DNA from: JAAYDY01 sp964500225
GTDB lineage: Bacteria; Planctomycetota; Phycisphaerae; FEN-1346; JAACEH01
Direction: 5' to 3'
Assembly: GCA_964500225.1 (NCBI GenBank)
Contig: CAZCOA010000010.1
Location: 9,242-73,241, forward strand
Length of the DNA: 64,000 nt
Part shown: positions 8,880 through 17,791 of the stretch, piece by piece
Position numbering within the stretch: the stretch's first letter is position 1
How the letters are laid out: each line of letters starts with the position of its first letter
Made by a program: the position numbers and the translations under genes
Notes under the pieces: generated by a model
Told to the model about the DNA's origin: nothing
What the model saw: only the letters and a program-made list of their open reading frames with translations
Database searches by the model: none

Positions 8880-9608
8880 TCACTTCGCCATTTCCTGCTC
8901 CACCCGGCGCATCAGATCCGCATAGGGAAAGTACTTGCCAGGACAGGCGGTCTTGGCGCCGGGCACTTGGCCGTGCCCTAGGACATTCTTGCGGGGAATG
9001 CTGCTCTGGGTCATCAGCCATGCGATCAGCTTGGCGGCGCTGGCCAGTTGTTTCTGGCTCGGGGCGTGCTTGCTCATGTCGCCGACGAGACAAATGCCGA
9101 TGCCATGCTCGTTCCAGTAGTTGTCATCAGTCTGGCTGACGCGGCAATGAGCGCCATGCTTTTGTTTGATCCACCGCGGCCCGACTTCCACAACACCGTC
9201 TTTGCTGCCGGTGCAGATCACAAAATGGTAGCCCAGCTCGTCCCATCCACGTGCCCGGTGGGCCCGGTCGAACACCTTCGCGTCACCCACATCGTCAGCC
9301 GAGTGGTGAAGGATGATGTGCGTCCATTTACCTGGCAGGGCGGCCACCCACTCGGGATTCGGCGGCTGGGGTTTGCCATGCGCCGGTTTCTGCGGTTCCT
9401 CCGCCGGACGTGGCTTTTCAACGGCCACGGGCTGCGGCGGCCGCGGACGGTACGTCTCGGCCGGCAACTGCGGCAACGGTCCCAGACGGTTGCGAGCCAC
9501 GGGCGGCGAGGACAATGGCTGAACCAAGGGACCCCGCTGAGGTTCGCACCCCCAGCAGGAAAGCACCGACAGCAGTGCGACAGCGATCCCACAGACGGCT
9601 GACTTCAT
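8880..9608 (-). CDS. PGRP/Amidase_2-type N-acetylmuramoyl-L-alanine amidase lipoprotein (proximal copy)
   Basis: 242 aa. The signal peptide ends in a lipobox-like SCWGC. A proline-rich spacer of about 60 residues then carries the catalytic domain away from the membrane. The domain shares long identical runs with the distal copy (GWDELGYHFVI, VEVGPRW, KHGAHC, GIGICLVG) and keeps the zinc ligands in IILHHSAD, LGHGQ and ACPGKYF. AAGGGG-type SD (AAGGGG, six bases before the ATG) supports the start. It begins 13 bp after htpX on the same strand. The two copies probably arose by tandem duplication and differ mainly in the spacer. Confidence 0.88.
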   Translation of the reverse strand: MKSAVCGIAVALLSVLSCWGCEPQRGPLVQPLSSPPVARNRLGPLPQLPAETYRPRPPQPVAVEKPRPAEEPQKPAHGKPQPPNPEWVAALPGKWTHIILHHSADDVGDAKVFDRAHRARGWDELGYHFVICTGSKDGVVEVGPRWIKQKHGAHCRVSQTDDNYWNEHGIGICLVGDMSKHAPSQKQLASAAKLIAWLMTQSSIPRKNVLGHGQVPGAKTACPGKYFPYADLMRRVEQEMAK

Positions 9609-9621
9609 ATCAGACCCCTTG

Positions 9622-10632
9622 TCAGACGCCGCCTCGTGCGATGGTCATCAGGCGGTTGATGCGGTCCTTGATCTCCGGATGCGTCCGAAACAGGCCGGAC
9701 GCGCTGAACCGTCGCTCGTGCGGCTTGAACGGATTCACGATGTACAGATGCGCCGTGCCCCGGTTGGCCGCCTCCAGCACTTCCGGGTCGGCCTCGAGCT
9801 TGGCCAGCGCCGAGGCCAACGCCTCAGGGTGCCGCGTCATGGCGGCTGCCGTGGCGTCGGCAAGATACTCCCTCTGGCGGCTCAGGGCAAGCTGAATCAG
9901 TTTCGCGAACAGCGGGGCTAGGATTATCAGCACCAGGGCCAGCACCAGCACGATCAGCTGGGCCACCCCGCCGCCGCCACGATTGCCGCGGCGACGAGAT
10001 GAGCCGCCCCACCACATATATCGGGCAAATACGTCGGCCAGAATCACAATCAGTCCCACCAGAACCGCCACGAACATGGCCAGGCGAATGTCATAGTTGC
10101 GGACATGGGCCATCTCGTGCGCCATCACGGCCTGCAATTCGTCGCGGGTCAGCCGCTGACGAAGCCCCCGGGTGATGGCCACGGCCGCATGCCGGGGATC
10201 GCGCCCTGTGGCGAAAGCGTTCATGGCCGTGTCCTCGATCATGAAAATCCGCGGCATCGGGAGGTTGCCGGCGATGGCCATTTCCTCGACCACGTTGAAC
10301 AACTGCGGATCGTCGCTCTTCTTGATCTCCCTGGCATGGCTAATGGCCAGCACGGTGGCCGCGCCTCCATAGTAGCTGAACACGATCATAATGGCAGCCA
10401 CGACCAAGGCAGCCAGAACGGCGACGGTCAGCGTATGAGCAATGGGCGGCGGTGACATGGCCGTCCTGTAATGCGACGAGGGGCCATAGGCGGTGGAGGT
10501 ATCCGTCTCTGGAACGCCTACGACCACCAGTGCAATAACCGAGGCTAGGGCGCAGAGAAGAAGGGTCACGAAAATACACAGCAGGACCGTGTTGCGTTTA
10601 TTTTCTCGGATGAGGTCGTCGAAACTGGCCAT
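9622..10632 (-). CDS. htpX: HtpX-like membrane zinc metalloprotease (M48 family)
   Basis: 336 aa. Two hydrophobic segments near the N-terminus and two more around residues 190-255 embed it in the inner membrane. The zinc motif HEMAH (HExxH) is near residue 170, preceded by AVMA. The third ligand region REYLADATAAAMTRHPEAL follows at about residue 255. These define M48B HtpX proteases, which degrade misfolded membrane proteins under envelope stress. It lies 49 bp downstream of lemA, a widespread pairing, and 13 bp upstream of two cell-wall amidase genes, which suggests shared expression for envelope maintenance. Confidence 0.92.
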   Translation of the reverse strand: MASFDDLIRENKRNTVLLCIFVTLLLCALASVIALVVVGVPETDTSTAYGPSSHYRTAMSPPPIAHTLTVAVLAALVVAAIMIVFSYYGGAATVLAISHAREIKKSDDPQLFNVVEEMAIAGNLPMPRIFMIEDTAMNAFATGRDPRHAAVAITRGLRQRLTRDELQAVMAHEMAHVRNYDIRLAMFVAVLVGLIVILADVFARYMWWGGSSRRRGNRGGGGVAQLIVLVLALVLIILAPLFAKLIQLALSRQREYLADATAAAMTRHPEALASALAKLEADPEVLEAANRGTAHLYIVNPFKPHERRFSASGLFRTHPEIKDRINRLMTIARGGV

Positions 10633-10681
10633 GGCGTCCGTTGTCGGGCAGAAGCGCCGCCGAGTCGGCGGCGTGGGGAAA

Positions 10682-11242
10682 TCAGAACGAAACCTTCGGC
10701 GCCTCGCGAGCTGCGCTGTCTTCGAGCTCGAAGAAGCTCATACGCTTGAACCCGAACAGCCCCGCGATGATATTGGTTGGAAACATCTCGACGCGGGTGT
10801 TCATGGCGCGCACTTGGTCGTTGTAATACTGCCGGGCAAACCCGATCTTGTTCTCGGTCGAGGAAAGCTCCTCTTGGAGCGCCAGGAAATTCTGGTTCGC
10901 CTTCAGATCCGGGTAGGCCTCGCTGAGCGCGAAAAGCTGCCTCAGGGCGCCGGTGATCATGTTCTCGGCCGCGGCCCGGTCTTCCACGGTGGAGGCGCTG
11001 ATGCCCGCTTGGCGGGCCTTGACCACGCGCTCGAGCGTGTCCTTCTCGTGGGAAGCGTAGCCCTTGACTGTCTCGACCAGGTTGGGGATGAGATCATAAC
11101 GGCGCTTCAACTGCACATCGATCTGGGCCCATGCCTCCTGGACGGCATTGCGCAATCGCACCAGGCCGTTGTAAGCTACGACCAGATAAAGCACTACGAG
11201 AACCGCCAGAACCACCGGCACGCCCAATACCATCCAGGCCAT
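10682..11242 (-). CDS. lemA: LemA family protein
   Basis: 186 aa. One N-terminal transmembrane helix (about residues 3-25) is followed by the LemA helical domain, with YNGLVRLRNAVQEAW, QLKRRYDLIPNLVETVKGY and the C-terminal stretch PTNIIAGLFGFKRMSFFE. LemA proteins are envelope-located and of unsettled biochemical function. They are commonly paired with HtpX or other M48 proteases, as here. It heads the operon lemA-htpX-amidase-amidase under a near-perfect sigma70 promoter. An AAAGGGG ribosome binding site lies eight bases before the ATG. Confidence 0.93.
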   Translation of the reverse strand: MAWMVLGVPVVLAVLVVLYLVVAYNGLVRLRNAVQEAWAQIDVQLKRRYDLIPNLVETVKGYASHEKDTLERVVKARQAGISASTVEDRAAAENMITGALRQLFALSEAYPDLKANQNFLALQEELSSTENKIGFARQYYNDQVRAMNTRVEMFPTNIIAGLFGFKRMSFFELEDSAAREAPKVSF

Positions 11243-11302
11243 ATCGTGTGCCCCTTTCCCGGCTCGCTGTTGCCATTGGCAGGAATCCCCACACCGATGG
11301 CG

Positions 11303-11331
11303 ATTCTAGTGGCATGCCGGCCCGGTGTCAA
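11303..11331 (-). promoter_or_regulatory. Predicted sigma70-type promoter of the lemA operon
   Basis: Minus strand TTGACA (11326-11331), 17 bp spacer, TAGAAT (11303-11308). Transcription would begin near 11296, about 55 nt before the lemA ATG. This is one of the best promoter matches in the window. Confidence 0.8.
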
Positions 11332-11510
11332 GTGCGCTCCAGTTCACGAGACCGACGCGGGCCGCCGCCTCACCCACGTCGCCTGCGACCCGCGGTTTTT
11401 GCTAAACAGGGCCATGCCGGAGGTCCGAAGAACAGTCCAAGTGCAGGGAGATACTCTGCACATGGGGGCTGCGGGACGGCTATGCCGCTGCCTGCCATGG
11501 AAAGGACGTC

Positions 11511-12950
11511 ATGACCCAAGAGGCCGGACTGCTCCAACTGGTTGTCAGCCCCGACAATCTGCGCGTGTGGGGGCGGTTGTGTCGTGACGGCAATCCCGAA
11601 GCGATCACCGAAGGTTTTATCATCAAGCTCCTAGTCGATCAGGGAATCGAACTGACCGACCAGGCCCGGAGCAATATCGCAGCCTTGGTCGAGCGGATCA
11701 AGGGCGGCAACCTGCCGGATGACGACGTGTTGCTGGCGGAAGGCCTTCCCCCGAAAGCCGGCGAAGACGGATGGATCGAATGGGCTCCCGAATGCGACCC
11801 GGAACGAACCCAGCCGGCCGAGGGCGAGGATGAGGTCGATTACTACGCCCGGAGCGATATCGTCAGCGTGTCGGCCGGGGCGCTCATCTGCACGATTCAT
11901 CCGCCGACGCTCGGCGAACCGGGGCGCGACATCTACGGCCGCGAGGTTCCGCCGACACGCGGGCGGCGACCGCCCATCACCTTCGGCGAGAGCATCAGCC
12001 ACGACGAGGGCGACCCGAACCGGATGTTCGCTCGCATCAGCGGGCGGCTGAACGTCATGGCGTCCCGCGCTTGGATCACTCCGTTGCTGGTCGTCAATCG
12101 CAACGTGGACTTCGCCTGCGGCAACATCGATTTCGACGGCGATGTACTGGTGCGCGGCAACGTCCTCGACCTATTCAGCGTCAAGGCGACCCGATGCATT
12201 GTCGTTCGTGGGCTGATCGAGGGGGCCCAGGTCGAGGCCGGCCAGACGCTCGTTGCCGTGGGCGGCATCGCGGGCAAGGAAAAGGCCATCGTCCGCTGCG
12301 GCGGCACCGTCAAGGCCCGTTTCGCCGACAACGCTACAGTCGAAACGGCCTCGGACGTTTACATTCAGCGGGAGATCGTCAACAGCAAAGTCATCACGGC
12401 CGGGCGGCTGATCACGCCGGGAACGATCACCGGCTGTGTCGTCGAGGCGTGCCAGGGAGTTCGCGCCTCGGTCGTCGGCAGCCGCTCCGGCATTCGCACC
12501 ACCCTCGTCATAGGCTATGACAAACAGGCACAGAGCAGGCTCTCGCGACTTGAACAGGAACTCTCGTCAGCCGAGGACTCCGTGGCCCAAGACCGCGCCA
12601 AGCTGGAGCCGTTGCTGAAACGCAAGGACGACTTGACCGACCTGTCCAAGTCGCGACTCGTGAAGTTGCTCAACCAGGTCAAGCGGCAGACGGCGGAAAT
12701 CGAGGAGATGCAGCGGATGCGGCAGCAGTTGAAGGATCACCTGCGTAAGAACCGAGATGCCTCGATCCGCATCACGCAGCTTATACGCGAAGGCACTACC
12801 ATCCAGATCGGCAGGGCCACGATCACGCTGCGCCAGTCGCTGCGCGGCCCGCTGTCGTTGATGTGTCAGCGAATCGACGACGTGGAGAAGATCGTCGCGA
12901 CGAGCGAGGGCGGCAGTCTCATCGTTTTGGACTCATGTGTCGTGAGCTGA
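11511..12950 (+). CDS. FapA family (DUF342) protein, copy 1
   Basis: 479 aa. The N-terminal third contains the FapA-type strand-rich domain with the signature ALICTIHPPTLGEPGRDIYG. Next comes a right-handed beta-helix-like region (about residues 190-340) built of short valine/glycine-rich repeats. A long coiled coil (about 340-430) and a short C-terminal strand domain complete it. FapA proteins are cytoplasmic polymer-forming or scaffold proteins linked in some bacteria to motility and signalling; the function is not settled. AAAGGA lies four bases before the ATG. A diverged paralogue sits in the chemotaxis locus at 31646-33046. It converges with ruvX. Confidence 0.82.
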   Translation: MTQEAGLLQLVVSPDNLRVWGRLCRDGNPEAITEGFIIKLLVDQGIELTDQARSNIAALVERIKGGNLPDDDVLLAEGLPPKAGEDGWIEWAPECDPERTQPAEGEDEVDYYARSDIVSVSAGALICTIHPPTLGEPGRDIYGREVPPTRGRRPPITFGESISHDEGDPNRMFARISGRLNVMASRAWITPLLVVNRNVDFACGNIDFDGDVLVRGNVLDLFSVKATRCIVVRGLIEGAQVEAGQTLVAVGGIAGKEKAIVRCGGTVKARFADNATVETASDVYIQREIVNSKVITAGRLITPGTITGCVVEACQGVRASVVGSRSGIRTTLVIGYDKQAQSRLSRLEQELSSAEDSVAQDRAKLEPLLKRKDDLTDLSKSRLVKLLNQVKRQTAEIEEMQRMRQQLKDHLRKNRDASIRITQLIREGTTIQIGRATITLRQSLRGPLSLMCQRIDDVEKIVATSEGGSLIVLDSCVVS

Positions 12951-12991
12951 TGCGGTGGCCCGCGCGGCGCGGCGGCTGACCGAGGTCCACA

Positions 12992-13420
12992 CTACGATGC
13001 TCGTCCACGGGCATCGAGAAATCCCTGAAGGATGATCTGGGCGGCCACCTTGTCGATGCGACGTCGGCGCATCGACCTGGACAGGTCCGCATCCAACATG
13101 CTCCGTTCGGCGCTGACCGACGAGAGCCGTTCGTCCCACAACTGGACCGCCAGTCCTGTGGCCTGGGCCAGATGCGATGCCAGTTGTTCGGCGTCTTGGG
13201 CGGCCGGGCCGCGGGTGCCGTCCATATTCAGCGGCAGACCCACCACAATGGTCCCCACCTCTTCCTGGCGACACAGCGAGGCCACGTCCCTGAGCACCTG
13301 CTGGAGCGACTGGCGCTGGAGGATCTTCAATGGCGTGGCGATAGTGCCGCCGGGATCGCTGATGGCCAGTCCGATGCGTTTCTTGCCCGGATCGACGCCG
13401 AGATATCTCACGGGCCTCAT
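12992..13420 (-). CDS. ruvX: RuvX/YqgF-type putative pre-16S rRNA nuclease
   Basis: 142 aa. RNase H-like fold with GVDPGKKRIGLAISD at the N-terminus, GLPLNMDGT in the middle, LWDERLSSVSAE and the final acidic site in RRIDKVAAQIILQGFLD. These are the conserved YqgF residues. Family members are linked to 16S rRNA 5' maturation. An upstream in-frame extension to 13468 exists, but the ATG at 13420 gives the usual N-terminus. That ATG overlaps the stop of the GDT1 transporter gene in an ATGA, so the two are translationally coupled. Confidence 0.92.
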   Translation of the reverse strand: MRPVRYLGVDPGKKRIGLAISDPGGTIATPLKILQRQSLQQVLRDVASLCRQEEVGTIVVGLPLNMDGTRGPAAQDAEQLASHLAQATGLAVQLWDERLSSVSAERSMLDADLSRSMRRRRIDKVAAQIILQGFLDARGRAS

Positions 13421-14319
13421 CCTTTCTTCAGGGGCGACGCGTCGGCGTGGTCGAACCGGCGGTGCCACTGCTCGTGCAGGGCGTCAATGGGGCAGTCGCG
13501 GCCGCACGCCTCCTGCGAACACGAGCCGCGGCCCCGTCGAAGCTCCGCGATCTTCTCGTTGACGGATTTGCTGCCGATGGTTTCGACATGTTCCAGGAAC
13601 CGAGCGAGGCGCACGCACTGAGCACAGGCTCTGTCGGCGTAGAGTTTCTCGATCTGTTCGGCGAGCCATGCGAACTCGGCCGTGCCCTTCTCGGCCCGAC
13701 CTGCCAGGAAGACCACGCCCAGCACGGCAAACAGGACCGCGGCTGCGGCCTTCATGATTCTGGGGTCGAGATACTGCCCGACCAGCCGGCCGGCCAGGCA
13801 GGCCAGAGCGCTGGTGGCCGTCAAGGCAACGGCGGCTCCGACGAAGACGGCCCATCGACCGTGGCGGTTGCCCGCGGCGAGGCTCATCGTGGCCAACTGC
13901 GTCTTGTCGCCGAGTTCGGCTACGAAGATGGCGGCGAACGTGAACAGAAATATCTCCCAAGGTGTTCGCGATACCGGAGCGACAGCCGTCGCGGCTTCAG
14001 CCGCAGCCTCCGACGAGAAGAACTGTGCGGCGAATACCGCGGCACAGACCAGAAAGATCGCACCAGCCACCGTGCTGAGGACGCGCGGCCTGAGAAAGCG
14101 GGCGAGCAGGTCGCCCACCAAGACCCCGATCAGAGAACTTAGCATGAGGGCGGCCGCGGCGGCGGCGAAAACGATCCAACGGAATCCGGGCGAGTTGGCG
14201 GCGAAACCCAGGGCTGCAATCTGAGTCTTGTCGCCGAGCTCGGCCACAAACACCGCGGCAAATGCGATGGCCGCCAACCGGATAATTCCCGATTTGACTG
14301 ATGGCGCCAATACCGACAT
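13417..14319 (-). CDS. GDT1/TMEM165 (UPF0016) cation transporter with cysteine-rich tail
   Basis: 300 aa. Two homologous halves each contain AELGDKTQ (ExGDKT motif), the signature of this family of Mn2+/Ca2+ exporters and exchangers. Each half is followed by hydrophobic helices, giving about six in all, with a hydrophilic linker between. After the last helix (about residue 225) comes a ~70-residue soluble tail that is unusual for the family: CAQC, then CSQEACGRDC and several His, perhaps a metal-sensing or metal-binding domain. The start at 14319 is set by GGAG seven bases upstream; a longer frame to 14484 would overlap the esterase gene. The stop is fused to the ruvX start. Confidence 0.85.
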   Translation of the reverse strand: MSVLAPSVKSGIIRLAAIAFAAVFVAELGDKTQIAALGFAANSPGFRWIVFAAAAAALMLSSLIGVLVGDLLARFLRPRVLSTVAGAIFLVCAAVFAAQFFSSEAAAEAATAVAPVSRTPWEIFLFTFAAIFVAELGDKTQLATMSLAAGNRHGRWAVFVGAAVALTATSALACLAGRLVGQYLDPRIMKAAAAVLFAVLGVVFLAGRAEKGTAEFAWLAEQIEKLYADRACAQCVRLARFLEHVETIGSKSVNEKIAELRRGRGSCSQEACGRDCPIDALHEQWHRRFDHADASPLKKG

Positions 14320-14435
14320 CAAAAAACTCCGCGGAGACGAGTTTCCGACAGCCCCTCTGCCTGATGTTCGATCTCGTGGAACGACATCGCATGCTGTGGG
14401 TGAGGCACGCCAGGGGAGGCAACCCGGAACAAGCG

Positions 14436-15800
14436 TCACGGCGACGTAGTGGTCGGGATCTCCGGCATGCCCGCCCGAAGGCATACTTTCGCCGTGTAGA
14501 ACATCCCGGAGTCACAACGGTCGGCCAGTGTCTCCAGCATCACATCCAGGCATGGACTCAGGCGTCCGGCGAAGACGCGTTTGCCGTTCCATATGACGAC
14601 CACGTCCTTCTCGAAATCGATGAGCCGCTCATTCAGATACACCGTGAGTGCGTCGGTGCCGCTGGAAGTCACCGTAACCGTGTTGTCCTGGCCCATCTCG
14701 GCGCGAATGGAAGTCTTCCCAGGTACGGGCCGGGCCATGCCAATGTTGTAGAACCGCGTCTTCCACTCGGTCACCGGACGCCAGACTATCAACCGCGGAT
14801 AAGCTGTGCGCTTCAAGGGCCTCAGATAGGCGTCGATGTCCTTGTATTGGGCCACGCCGATGTCGTGTTCCTTGTCGGGATAAGGAACCCACTGGTTGCG
14901 GTAGTAGCCCGGTTGCTTCGCGCTCAGGGCGGCGAGGGCATCCATGCCTTCCTTGGCCTTGGCGGTGCGATGATCCTTAAGCCCCATGAACGAGGCGAAG
15001 TCCACGTTACAGAAGTTTTCGTAGGTGGCGCGAATGGCTTCGCCGGCCACGTTGACGATGGCCCCGTAGCGGTCCGGATCGATCGAAGCGAAGACCCAGG
15101 CCCCATAACCGCCCATGCTGTGCCCCACCAGATAGATGCGGTCCGGATCGGTATCTGTGGAACGCAGGTAGGCGTCCAGAACGGTGCTAACGGACTGGAC
15201 CTCGTGCGGCAGAATCCAGGCGTTCGTGGCCGTGTCGTCTTTGGCCAGACACCGGACCAAGAGCCGCGTAGGCGCACACGAAAGCATAGCCGTGCGGCTT
15301 ATGCCCCAGCCCCACGTTATCTCGTTATCGTGGACACCGTTGCTACCGCCGCCACCGTGCAGATAGATGACCGTGCCTGTGCCCTTGCCCTTGCCACCGC
15401 CGGAGTCCTTACAAATCGCCACACGCATCGGCCCCGCAGGCGTCTCTACCACCGCTACCGGTACGCCGCGCAGGTCGCCTCCCTGCGCTCCCGGCGTTGG
15501 GGCAGCTCCTTCGACCTTCGGCATCGCCGACAACGGCTTGAACTTCGGGCCGGTCTTTCGTGCCTCGGCCAAGATCGCCTTAGCCCAGCGCGATACATCC
15601 TTGGATTTGATCTCAGCACGGCCCGACCAGTTTGCCAGCAACTGCTGCCGCTCGTCCGCCGATGCCGCTACATAGGCTTTAATCGCTGCGGTCATCTCTT
15701 GAACCGACAACGGTCCCTGGGGCGACGGCGCCACATCCTCCGCCGCCGAGAGTCCCTGCGACGCCACAGCCAGAACCACCCAACACGTCCATCTCGCCAT
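14436..15800 (-). CDS. Secreted alpha/beta-hydrolase (esterase/peptidase type)
   Basis: 454 aa. A signal peptide (about residues 1-20, ending GLSAAE) precedes a helical region of about 80 residues. The hydrolase domain follows, with an oxyanion motif TVIYLHGGGG and the nucleophile elbow GHSMGGYGAW. A late His in the KEHDI region could complete the triad. The C-terminal ~90 residues have beta-rich character. It resembles polyhydroxybutyrate-depolymerase/feruloyl-esterase-like secreted hydrolases; the substrate is unknown. ATG at 15800 has AAGGA eight bases upstream; ATG at 15806 is an alternative. It has its own promoter, divergent from the tRNA genes. Confidence 0.8.
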   Translation of the reverse strand: MARWTCWVVLAVASQGLSAAEDVAPSPQGPLSVQEMTAAIKAYVAASADERQQLLANWSGRAEIKSKDVSRWAKAILAEARKTGPKFKPLSAMPKVEGAAPTPGAQGGDLRGVPVAVVETPAGPMRVAICKDSGGGKGKGTGTVIYLHGGGGSNGVHDNEITWGWGISRTAMLSCAPTRLLVRCLAKDDTATNAWILPHEVQSVSTVLDAYLRSTDTDPDRIYLVGHSMGGYGAWVFASIDPDRYGAIVNVAGEAIRATYENFCNVDFASFMGLKDHRTAKAKEGMDALAALSAKQPGYYRNQWVPYPDKEHDIGVAQYKDIDAYLRPLKRTAYPRLIVWRPVTEWKTRFYNIGMARPVPGKTSIRAEMGQDNTVTVTSSGTDALTVYLNERLIDFEKDVVVIWNGKRVFAGRLSPCLDVMLETLADRCDSGMFYTAKVCLRAGMPEIPTTTSP

Positions 15801-15861
15801 CACCATTTTCCTTCCGTGTGTGGTAGCATGTTTTCGCACCGCCGATACTGCCATATACCCA

Positions 15862-15890
15862 AGTATAATCTGTTTGCGATTGGTTCACAA
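15862..15890 (-). promoter_or_regulatory. Predicted sigma70-type promoter of the esterase gene
   Basis: Minus strand TTGTGA (15885-15890), 17 bp spacer, TATACT (15862-15867), about 60 nt before the start codon. Confidence 0.65.
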
Positions 15891-15958
15891 GCTGCTCGGG
15901 GCGGTCAATGTTCCACCAACGGGTAGGGCGGTGGGGTTAAACTGGGATGCGCTTTTTG

Positions 15959-15986
15959 TTGACTTTGCCTCGCGAGGGCCTATAAT
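15959..15986 (+). promoter_or_regulatory. Predicted sigma70-type promoter of the tRNA pair
   Basis: TTGACT (15959-15964), 16 bp spacer, perfect TATAAT (15981-15986). Transcription would start near 15993, about 20 nt before tRNA-Arg. Confidence 0.85.
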
Positions 15987-16012
15987 AGCTCGCGTTGACC
16001 GAAAACGAGGGG

Positions 16013-16089
16013 GCGCTCGTAGCTCAATTGGATAGAGCGTTGGGCTTCGAACCCAAAGGTTGCAGGTTCGAGTCCTGCCGGGCGTACCA
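16013..16089 (+). tRNA. tRNA-Arg (anticodon UCG)
   Basis: 77 nt including an encoded CCA. Acceptor GCGCTCG pairs with CGGGCGT (two wobble pairs). D arm GCTC/GAGC, anticodon stem TTGGG/CCCAA with loop CTTCGAA (anticodon TCG), and T arm GCAGG-TTCGAGT-CCTGC are all intact. It reads CGA and probably other CGN codons. Co-transcribed with the following tRNA-Lys, 14 nt away. Confidence 0.97.
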
Positions 16090-16103
16090 GACAATCCACC
16101 GTT

Positions 16104-16179
<76 letters not shown>

Positions 16180-16189
16180 GTAAGTGATA

Positions 16190-16223
16190 GGGCCGCGACG
16201 CTTTGCGTTGCGGCCCTTGTTCG
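16190..16223 (+). terminator. Intrinsic terminator after the tRNA pair
   Basis: A 12 bp stem with one G-U pair (16190-16201 with 16205-16216) and a TTT loop is followed by TTGTTCG. The stretch from 16224 to the gltX stop shows nothing further. Confidence 0.75.
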
Positions 16224-16302
16224 TTGGCGGATCCGGAGCAATGGGGCCAGGCGTTGCTACTCTCGCAGGGGATCGGCGGGGACATGTTTTGGGGGCGGAG
16301 GT

Positions 16303-17784
16303 TCAATTCAGCCTGCCTATGGCTGTGCTGAGCCGCTTGAGCGATTCCTGACGGCCGAGCACCTCCATGGTCTCAAAGAGCGGCGTGGAGACCGCCCGGC
16401 CCGTGGCGGCGATACGCAGTGTCATGAATAGGTCGCGGGGCTTCCATTCGGACTCGTCGCACAAGGCTCGCACGGCCGCCTCCATGGCCTCGGTCTTCCA
16501 TTGCGGCAACTGCTCAAGAACCGTTCGGACCTGCTCCAGCATAGCCCGCGTTTCGGCGGCATCGTGAACCGGTTGCCCCTTCTTCGATGGCAGCAGGTCC
16601 GCGGCAGGATACTCCAACTCGCGCCAGAAATAGGCCGTGGCCTCGGGCACCTCGCAGAGCCGCTTGACGCGCTGCTGTACCATCGGGGCCATGGCCAGCA
16701 GGGTGGCGTTGGGCGTGCCCTCCGGAACCAGGCGGTCCTCGACCATTCTCGCGGCAAAGGCGGCAGCCGGCATCGCCCGGATGTACTCGCCGTTGAGCCA
16801 GTCGAGTTTTTCCAAGTCAAAGACTGGGCCGCTGGTCTTCACGCGATCCCAGGAGAACGAGTCGATCATCTCCTGGAGCGAGAAGACTTCGCGCCCGTCG
16901 GGCATCGAGTAGCCCATGAGGCCGAGAAAGTTGAGCAGTGCCTCAGGCAGGAAACCTTGCTCGCGGTACCAGTTCAAGCTGGTTGGGTTCTTGCGCTTGG
17001 AAATCTTGCTACGGTCCTGGTTTCTGAGCAGGGGCATATGGATGAACTCGGGGAACTCCCAGCCAAACGCGCTGTAAAGAAGCACGTGCTTGGGGGTCGA
17101 GGTGATCCATTCCTCGGCCCGGCAGACGTGGGAAATCCCCATCAGGTGGTCGTCCACCACGTTGGCCAAGTGGTAGGTGGGAAAACCGTCGCTTTTCAAG
17201 AGCACTTGGTCGTCGATTGTGGCATTCTGGAACGTGATCGGCCCGCGCAACTGGTCGTGAAACGTCGTTTCGCCTTCGGTCGGGACCGCCAGACGGATTA
17301 CGTGCGGTTCACCGGCAGCAGCCCGGCGGGCCGACTCGTTGCGGTCGAGGGATCGGCAATGGCCGTCGTAGCCGATGCGGTCCTTGCGCTGTTGCTGGGC
17401 GGCACGGACTTCGGCCAGACGCTCGGCCGTGCAGAAGCAGTAGTAGGCGTGGCCGGAATCCAGGAGTTTCTGAACCTCGCGACGATAGATATCAAGGCGT
17501 TCGCTCTGGCGGTACGGCCCATAGGGGCCGCCCACATCCGGTCCTTCGTCATAGTCGAGACCGAGCCAGTGCAGGGCGTCGAAGATGGCCTGTTCGCTCT
17601 CGCGTGTGCTGCGGGTCTGATCGGTGTCTTCGATGCGCAGAATGAACCTGCCGCCGCTGTGCCGGGCGAAGCAGAGGTTGAACAGGGCAATGTACGCCGT
17701 CCCAACGTGCGGATCGCCCGTTGGGCTTGGCGCTATACGAACGCGAACAGGCCTTGCCTTGCGGTTCATCGGTGAAGTTCCCAT
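16303..17784 (-). CDS. gltX: Glutamyl-tRNA synthetase
   Basis: 493 aa, the usual length. Class I synthetase: RIAPSPTGDPHVGTAY carries the HIGH-type motif at about residue 25, and SKISKRKN near residue 258 is the KMSKS-type loop. The C-terminal third is the helical anticodon-binding domain. It charges tRNA-Glu (and tRNA-Gln if the organism uses the GatCAB route). ATG at 17784 has AGG six bases upstream and lies 7 bp after the oxidoreductase stop; ATG at 17769 is a reasonable alternative with the conserved motif closer to the N-terminus. Confidence 0.97.
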   Translation of the reverse strand: MGTSPMNRKARPVRVRIAPSPTGDPHVGTAYIALFNLCFARHSGGRFILRIEDTDQTRSTRESEQAIFDALHWLGLDYDEGPDVGGPYGPYRQSERLDIYRREVQKLLDSGHAYYCFCTAERLAEVRAAQQQRKDRIGYDGHCRSLDRNESARRAAAGEPHVIRLAVPTEGETTFHDQLRGPITFQNATIDDQVLLKSDGFPTYHLANVVDDHLMGISHVCRAEEWITSTPKHVLLYSAFGWEFPEFIHMPLLRNQDRSKISKRKNPTSLNWYREQGFLPEALLNFLGLMGYSMPDGREVFSLQEMIDSFSWDRVKTSGPVFDLEKLDWLNGEYIRAMPAAAFAARMVEDRLVPEGTPNATLLAMAPMVQQRVKRLCEVPEATAYFWRELEYPAADLLPSKKGQPVHDAAETRAMLEQVRTVLEQLPQWKTEAMEAAVRALCDESEWKPRDLFMTLRIAATGRAVSTPLFETMEVLGRQESLKRLSTAIGRLN

Positions 17785-17791
17785 CGTCGGC

